DNA of 64,000 bases from Mikania micrantha (Eukaryota; Streptophyta; Magnoliopsida; Asterales; Asteraceae), in NCBI GenBank assembly GCA_009363875.1, contig CM018681.1:38953510-39017509 (forward strand), given 5' to 3'. How positions within the stretch are numbered: the stretch's first letter is position 1; each line of letters opens with the position of its first letter. A program made the position numbers and the translations under genes. The notes below the pieces were generated by a model. That model ran no database searches. It saw only the letters and a program-made list of their open reading frames with translations, and was not told where the DNA came from. This document shows, one piece after another, positions 58,971-64,000 of the stretch.

Positions 58971-60444
58971 TGTGACAACCAGTACCTGATCGTCCGGCAA
59001 GTCCGTACGGTATGTGTAGTTTCACTATTTACTATGTGTAAATACATGTTTGTGAACAATACTTGTATTAACATAATTCAAAATACAAGAAACAGTTGTA
59101 CGTATTTATGTGTAAACTTAAATGTCGTAAGTACAACACTCATTATAAACCATAGTTGTTAGTATTTAGGTGAAAACCTAAGCACAGTTAACACAACTAA
59201 TCAAGAGAAACAACAGTGTTCAAGTGAATAACAAGAACGAATCGGTTGCGATCTGATATTCATAGATGACAGGAATCAGATGGCCGAAAAATCAGTGTGG
59301 AAACAATGTGATAACAGGATGTTTAGTTGAGTTCGACAGTGAGGAAATACAATTTAAAACAATATTGCAGTGTTGTTTCAGAATAACGAACTGATAGTGT
59401 GTTTGCGTGGGTGACGATTCACATAAACATATCTGTGAGTTTAACGTTCTGAAATAATGACTGAAAAGTAGAAAGCAAAAGTCGGAAAGCAAAACCATTG
59501 TCGTGTTCGTTCGGGTGACGATTCAAACGAATACGCGCGATGGTGATACGTTCTGACGAAACGAAAAGGAAAAACGACACGAATGACATTAAAGTAATAA
59601 AATAAAATAAATTATGTTTTATAATTTTGAAACTCATCAAAAATAATTAAAATAACAATTCTTTTATTTAAAACACCCAAAATACGCGTTACGTTCCGGA
59701 AATGCTACGAAGACACAAACCGAGCAACCGAAACGAACCCGAATACCCCCGGGGTATATAAACACCAAATGAGGTTTCCCACCTCATTTATTGCAGCTCT
59801 TTCTCTCTCTAAACTCACTCCCATGAACCTTCTTCCTCTCACTAGAATTCCACCTTCAAACCACCATATCTTGATCATTTCTCAACGAAATCGTGCGTTC
59901 TTGGTGTCCACGCGTAGCTAACAACGTCCTCTACCTAGAAGTACAACTGATCTGGAGTTTCATCTGGCCAAAAACGAGGTATGGAGCTTGGAAGTTCTGA
60001 AAAAGATAGGGTTTTGTGCATTCTTGTTCGACACACATCTTTAATCGACTAAACCTCTTTCTACCTTGCACCACACGTCCACGAGGTGTCATTTTGCATC
60101 AACAGGGTCATGGGAACAGTTTGGGGTTCGATGGGTTTGATGAAGATGACGATGGGAACTTGAGCTTCGTGAAGGTGTTGCGTGGTCACTAACCTGCTGG
60201 TGCCTAGAACGCCAAGGCCGAACGTTCCTGTAAGGTCACGAACCTCGGCTGTCATCATCACTAAACCTACGCGAACCCTAGCCGAACCTGAGGTGCCGAA
60301 CCTATGCAAGCTTCTTAACCGAACCCCCTCAAAGCCACGAACCCATGTTCACGAACCCCTGACCCCCCGAATTTAGCCGCATACGAACCTTACTGGCGAA
60401 TCATGTGATGTCAACGATCCTGCAGACCATGAATCTTCGTCAGC
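58971..60444 (+). repeat. 3' LTR of plus-strand gypsy copy, truncated
   Basis: It starts TGTGACAACCAGTACC after the polypurine tract. U3 inverted repeats lie at 59400-59429 and about 59501-59535, a TATATAAA at 59755-59762 and a CGAACC-rich part at about 60240-60390. It is cut at 60444 by the start of a related LTR. Confidence 0.85.
59400..59535 (+). promoter_or_regulatory. Paired U3 inverted repeats with TGACG loop (58971 LTR)
   Basis: 59400-59429 has arms TGTTTGCGTG and CACATAAACA around GGTGACGATT (slightly decayed). The second, around 59505-59533, has GTTCGTTCG and CAAACGAAT around GGTGACGATT. Confidence 0.65.
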
Positions 60445-60747
60445 TGTAACACCAGTGCCGGACGCGTGCCGGAACAGTGATCGCAACAGTACACATGTAC
60501 AGTAATTCAGGTACACATTACGAGATACTATGTTTAGACTATTAATGCATTTGGAATTAACATGAAACTATAATACGATTGTCTGAATTTGACTGAAACC
60601 TTAGGGTTTGACAGTCTGAAACATGTCAGACAACACAGTGTTGAAACATATATACTTGATGTGATATTAGTTTGCATAAACGTATGTGAGGTGAAACAAA
60701 ACGAAACTATAATGGTTATTATTACGGAATGCTAAATCGACGAGTTG

Positions 60748-60877
60748 TTCGTATAGATGACGATCTGTACGAATAATTCTGATAGTTTAACGCTCTGAAA
60801 TAATGACTTAACAATAGAAAACAAGAATCAGAAAGCCAAACCATTGACGTGTTCGTTCGAATGACGATTCGAACGAA
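60748..60877 (+). promoter_or_regulatory. Paired U3 inverted repeats with TGACG loop (60445 LTR)
   Basis: 60748-60773 has arms TTCGTATAGAT and ATCTGTACGAA, all paired but for one T/G pair, with loop GACG. 60852-60877 has perfect 10-bp arms TTCGTTCGAA and TTCGAACGAA around TGACGA. The first repeat's arms differ in sequence from the other LTRs but still pair. Confidence 0.75.
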
Positions 60878-61689
60878 TACGCGCGATGGCGACGCGATCT
60901 AACGAAACGAAAACGAAAACTAATGAAGACACGAACGATCATAATTTTAAGGAAATAAAATATTTCCTATTTTACAATTTTGAAACTCATCATAAAATAA
61001 TTTAAATTTAACTATTTTATTAAATCGCGAAACAATTAAACGAAACGCGTAAATTATTATAATTCGAAAAATAAATAAACGCTACGATATTTAAAATAAT
61101 TTTTTAGAAATAAATAAACATCTAACTTGTTAAAATAAACTATTTTTATTTAAATTACGATTTATGCGCGTAACGTGCCGGATAGGCGACTAAAACGCGA
61201 ACCGAGCAACCGAAACGAACCCGAACACCACACAGTGTATAAAAACCCTAAATGAAAGGAATTCTTTCATTTTTCATACAAACTCTCTCTCTCTCTCTCT
61301 CCCTATTTCCGGCTAGCACACTTCATCACCAAGATCCACCTTCAATCCTCCATAACTTGCTCATTTCCCAACCGATTCGGGTGATTTTTGCGCCCACGCG
61401 TAGATCTTGAAGCCCTCTACAAGAAAGTACAACTCATCTGAGCTTTGGTCCAGCCGATTTGAAGGTAAATGCGTGTGAAGTTCACGAAAAAGAGGGTTTT
61501 CCCTTTTGTTTTGATAAACACACAAAACCGACTGACCTTAACCGCTCGTCCTCACACCACCCGACCACTCGAAGCCATTTCACATCACCAGTGTCTTGAG
61601 TCCAGACCACGGTTAGAAGGGTTGATGAAGGTGATGACAGGGATTCGAGTTTCGTGAGAGTTGGTAGTCACAAACCTGTGTTCATCGAC

Positions 61690-61960
61690 GCATCAGCCGA
61701 ACCCTGGATCATCACCGAAGTCACAAGTCTGGCCGAACCCTCTGTCACAGTCGAACCCTCACCCAGGCCTACGAACCTTTCACGAACCAAGCATGCTGAG
61801 TGGCGAACCCATTTGAGCTAAACCTTTGACCAAGCTTCCACCTGAACCACGAACCCACGCTGGAGCCGAACCCTACTGGCCGAACCTTGGGTAGAGCACA
61901 TGGTAGCCGAACCTTACTGGTTCTAAACATGCAGCCGAACCCCACCCTATTTGGTTGAAC
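61690..61960 (+). repeat. CGAACC motif tract in 60445 LTR
   Basis: About eleven CGAACC words (mostly CCGAACCC or ACGAACC), starting about 450 bp downstream of the TATA box. Confidence 0.8.
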
Positions 61961-62113
61961 CTAGTCTTCATGGGAGCCGAGCCTTGAAGCTTCTAGTTGA
62001 TAGGTTCGCTGGTTGCAGCACCAATTCTTTTTCCAAAAGCAGTTTAATGATATTCTATGCGATGGTCTGTGATGTTGTTCGGTCCAATTCCCTTGGCTCA
62101 CGATGGTAATAAT

Positions 62114-62280
62114 CGGCCCATTGTCAACAGGCCCAATAACGATAAAAACAGGCCCAACAGCTTGTGCTTATGTTCAGCAGAAAATATTGGCCCATATTTA
62201 TATTCTGGCCCAACCTTTTCGGCCCAGAAAGCTGGCCCAATGCACAATTAATTCGGCCCATTACCATTGAGGCCCACTTA
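62114..62280 (+). repeat. GGCCCA motif tract in 60445 LTR
   Basis: Nine GGCCCA words in about 165 bp, starting about 875 bp downstream of the TATA box and following the CGAACC tract, the same order as in the minus-strand LTRs. Confidence 0.85.
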
Positions 62281-62900
62281 TTTCCTAAGCTCAATGTTAA
62301 AACGAATGGCTTACAAGTTCTCCGGCTCAATGGGTGTTAAGTAATTTATAAACATATGAATGATTATTGAGAATAATGAAAACAAGTAACCAACACATTG
62401 GGGAAATAAACATTTCAATAGTTTATGAAACGATAACAAGTTTTAGACACGTTGCATGAGGGTTACAAGTTTTCAATAAATAACACTTGTGACTAGTGAA
62501 CAAGTAGAACATCTTTAACAAAGAAGAATTGGAGCCGGATAACAAACAAGACTCGAAAGGGTTAGTCCACTCTAGGACTAACACCTACACGCACAACAAA
62601 CTCTTAATATAAACGCTATGAAATCAATACAGGAACGTGAACATCAGAACAAGAGCAAACAAAGAGAGCGTGCATTCTTATTATACATAGTCAACTACTT
62701 CGGACATAAGGTGAGTTCATTGTCCCCTTCCAAATTTATTTGTTTTACTACGGGACTGAGAAGCATGTTAAACATTTTCATAAATTGTTGAAATGTTACT
62801 TATTGCTTTAAACATAAACATAATTCTTATGTTGAAACTTATAGTTTAAGCTTGAGGCTTAAAAGCAATTGTTGAATCCTTGTGAGCTTTAATGCTATTC

Positions 62901-63213
62901 CATGAGACTTGATACGATTACATGAGACTTGATACAATTACATGAGACTTGATACGATTACATGAGCCTTGATACAATTACATGAGACTTGATACAATTA
63001 CATGAGACTTGATACAATTACATGAGACTTAATACGATTACATGAGCCTTGATACAATTACATGAGACTTGATACAATTACATGAGACTTGATACAATTA
63101 CATGAGACTTGATGCTGTTACATGAGACTTGATGCTATTACATGAGACTTGATACAATTACATGAGACTTGATGCTATTACATGAGACGTGATGCTATTA
63201 TATGAGACTTGAA
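62901..63213. repeat. 20-bp tandem repeat array, about 15.5 copies
   Basis: Head-to-tail units of exactly 20 bp, consensus CATGAGACTTGATACAATTA. Variants at positions 15-18 (GATACGATTA, GATGCTATTA) are interspersed. The last units drift. There are no spacers, so it is a minisatellite inside the LTR. Confidence 0.95.
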
Positions 63214-63320
63214 ATAAACATATGATATACATGATGAATCAATGATTGAATACTTGAAACTTTATGCTTGGAAACTATTAATTGCGCATGAAACATTGTA
63301 CATGTATCTAACCATAGTCT

Positions 63321-63830
63321 ACGTAATTGCTAAACTTCTGGTATTCCAGAGCTTGTACCTATGGGGTGAGATACATGTAAAAACATAAACATAATGATAC
63401 TCAGCTATTACCTGGTTATAAGGGACATGTAATTGCTAAACTTCTGGTATTCCAGAGCTTTTGTCGGTTTATATGAGGTATGTAAAGGCTAAACATGAAA
63501 GTATCAATTCTAGGCTATTACCTGGTTATAAGGGACACGTAATTGCTAAACTTCTGGTATTCCAGAGCTTGTGTCGGCTTATATGAGGTATGTAAATGCT
63601 AAACATAAACGTAACGTTACGGGGCTATTACCTGGTTATAAGGGACATGTAATTGCTAAACTTCTGGTATTCCAGAGCTTTTTTCGGCTTATATGAGGTA
63701 TGTAAAGGCTAAACATGAACCTAATGAATGCTAAGCTATTATCTATATAAGAGACATGTAATTGCTAAACTTCTGGTATTCTAGAGCTTTTGTCTGCTTA
63801 TAGGAGATAAGTAATTGCTAAACTATGTGT
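63321..63830. repeat. About 110-bp tandem repeat array, 4.5 copies
   Basis: The anchor GTAATTGCTAAACTTCTGG recurs at 63323, 63429, 63539, 63649 and 63758, with a shorter final copy at 63811. The periods are 106, 110, 110, 109 and 53 bp. Each unit also holds CTATTACCTGGTTATAAGGG and TATATGAGGTATGTAAA. Confidence 0.95.
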
Positions 63831-64000
63831 GTGTGAATCTATGATGCTTGATAAACATGATGAGAGACTAACACTTATGAATACAATAGACATGAAAACT
63901 TTGAAACAGATAACAAAAGCTTTGATGAGGATTGAATTGATTGGTGGGTAAAATGCTTAATTATTATTAACAACAATGTCATATCCGGGTTAGTATGTGG

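Larger units (their letters stand above)
60445..64000 (+). repeat. Giant gypsy LTR of a related subfamily, running off the right edge
   Basis: It starts TGTAACACCAGTGCCGG, clearly related to but different from the TGTGACAACCAGTACC subfamily. It has U3 inverted repeats at 60748-60773 and 60852-60877, TATAAAAA at 61238-61245, a CT microsatellite (about 61284-61302), a CGAACC tract (61690-61960), a GGCCCA tract (62114-62280), and then two tandem-repeat arrays. Its 3' end and internal region lie beyond the window. Confidence 0.8.

Noticed and set aside
62901..63213. Regular repeats resembling a CRISPR array
   Set aside because: Units are strictly head-to-tail with no spacers, in a plant nuclear context. 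It is a minisatellite.

Overview
The window is nuclear DNA of a flowering plant. The evidence is an intron-containing laccase gene of plant architecture and a dense load of Ty1/copia and Ty3/gypsy LTR retrotransposons primed by initiator-Met tRNA, plus MULE, hAT, Helitron and SINE-like elements. The style of the repeats fits a eudicot, perhaps Asteraceae, but that placement is an impression and not proven. Only one apparently intact host gene is present, and there are no operons or bacterial features. No tRNA or rRNA gene was recognised by eye.

Layout. 1-14270: an old copia element on the minus strand. Its pol is at 1-2778 and runs off the left edge, its gag is at 2783-13423, and its right-hand LTR is at 13899-14270. 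It is split by a young copia element on the plus strand (4369-12286) that has near-identical LTRs, a GTAAC target duplication and one pol frameshift. 14271-16433: AT-rich DNA with a complete 322-bp non-autonomous Helitron and a SINE-like element with target duplications. 16434-19101: a five-exon laccase gene on the minus strand. Its open frame of 571 codons keeps all copper ligands. 19202-28980: an array of DNA transposons. It holds a MULE-type foldback element, a 3.3-kb MULE with a recently broken transposase, another foldback repeat and a second SINE copy. 29040-32511: a probable gene-capturing Helitron that carries three myosin motor exons with their introns. 33100-33354: a hAT-type MITE.

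34355-64000: a 30-kb pile-up of one family of Ty3/gypsy chromoviruses (Tekay/Del-like) with unusually long LTRs. The best LTR measures 4484 bp, of which about 3.7 kb lies downstream of its TATA box. The minus-strand copy (41795-54263) has an almost open gag-pol. A decayed plus-strand copy abuts it at 54264-58970. Further LTR fragments lie in both orientations.

The most striking structure not explained by gene annotation is the organisation of these giant LTRs. The U3 carries a conserved pair of inverted repeats with TGACG in the loop. In one subfamily the arms have changed but still pair. Downstream of the TATA box come a tract of repeated CGAACC and then a tract of repeated GGCCCA (TGGGCY, site II-like), in the same order and spacing in two diverged subfamilies. 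Subfamily-specific tandem repeats (20 bp and about 110 bp) follow at the right edge.
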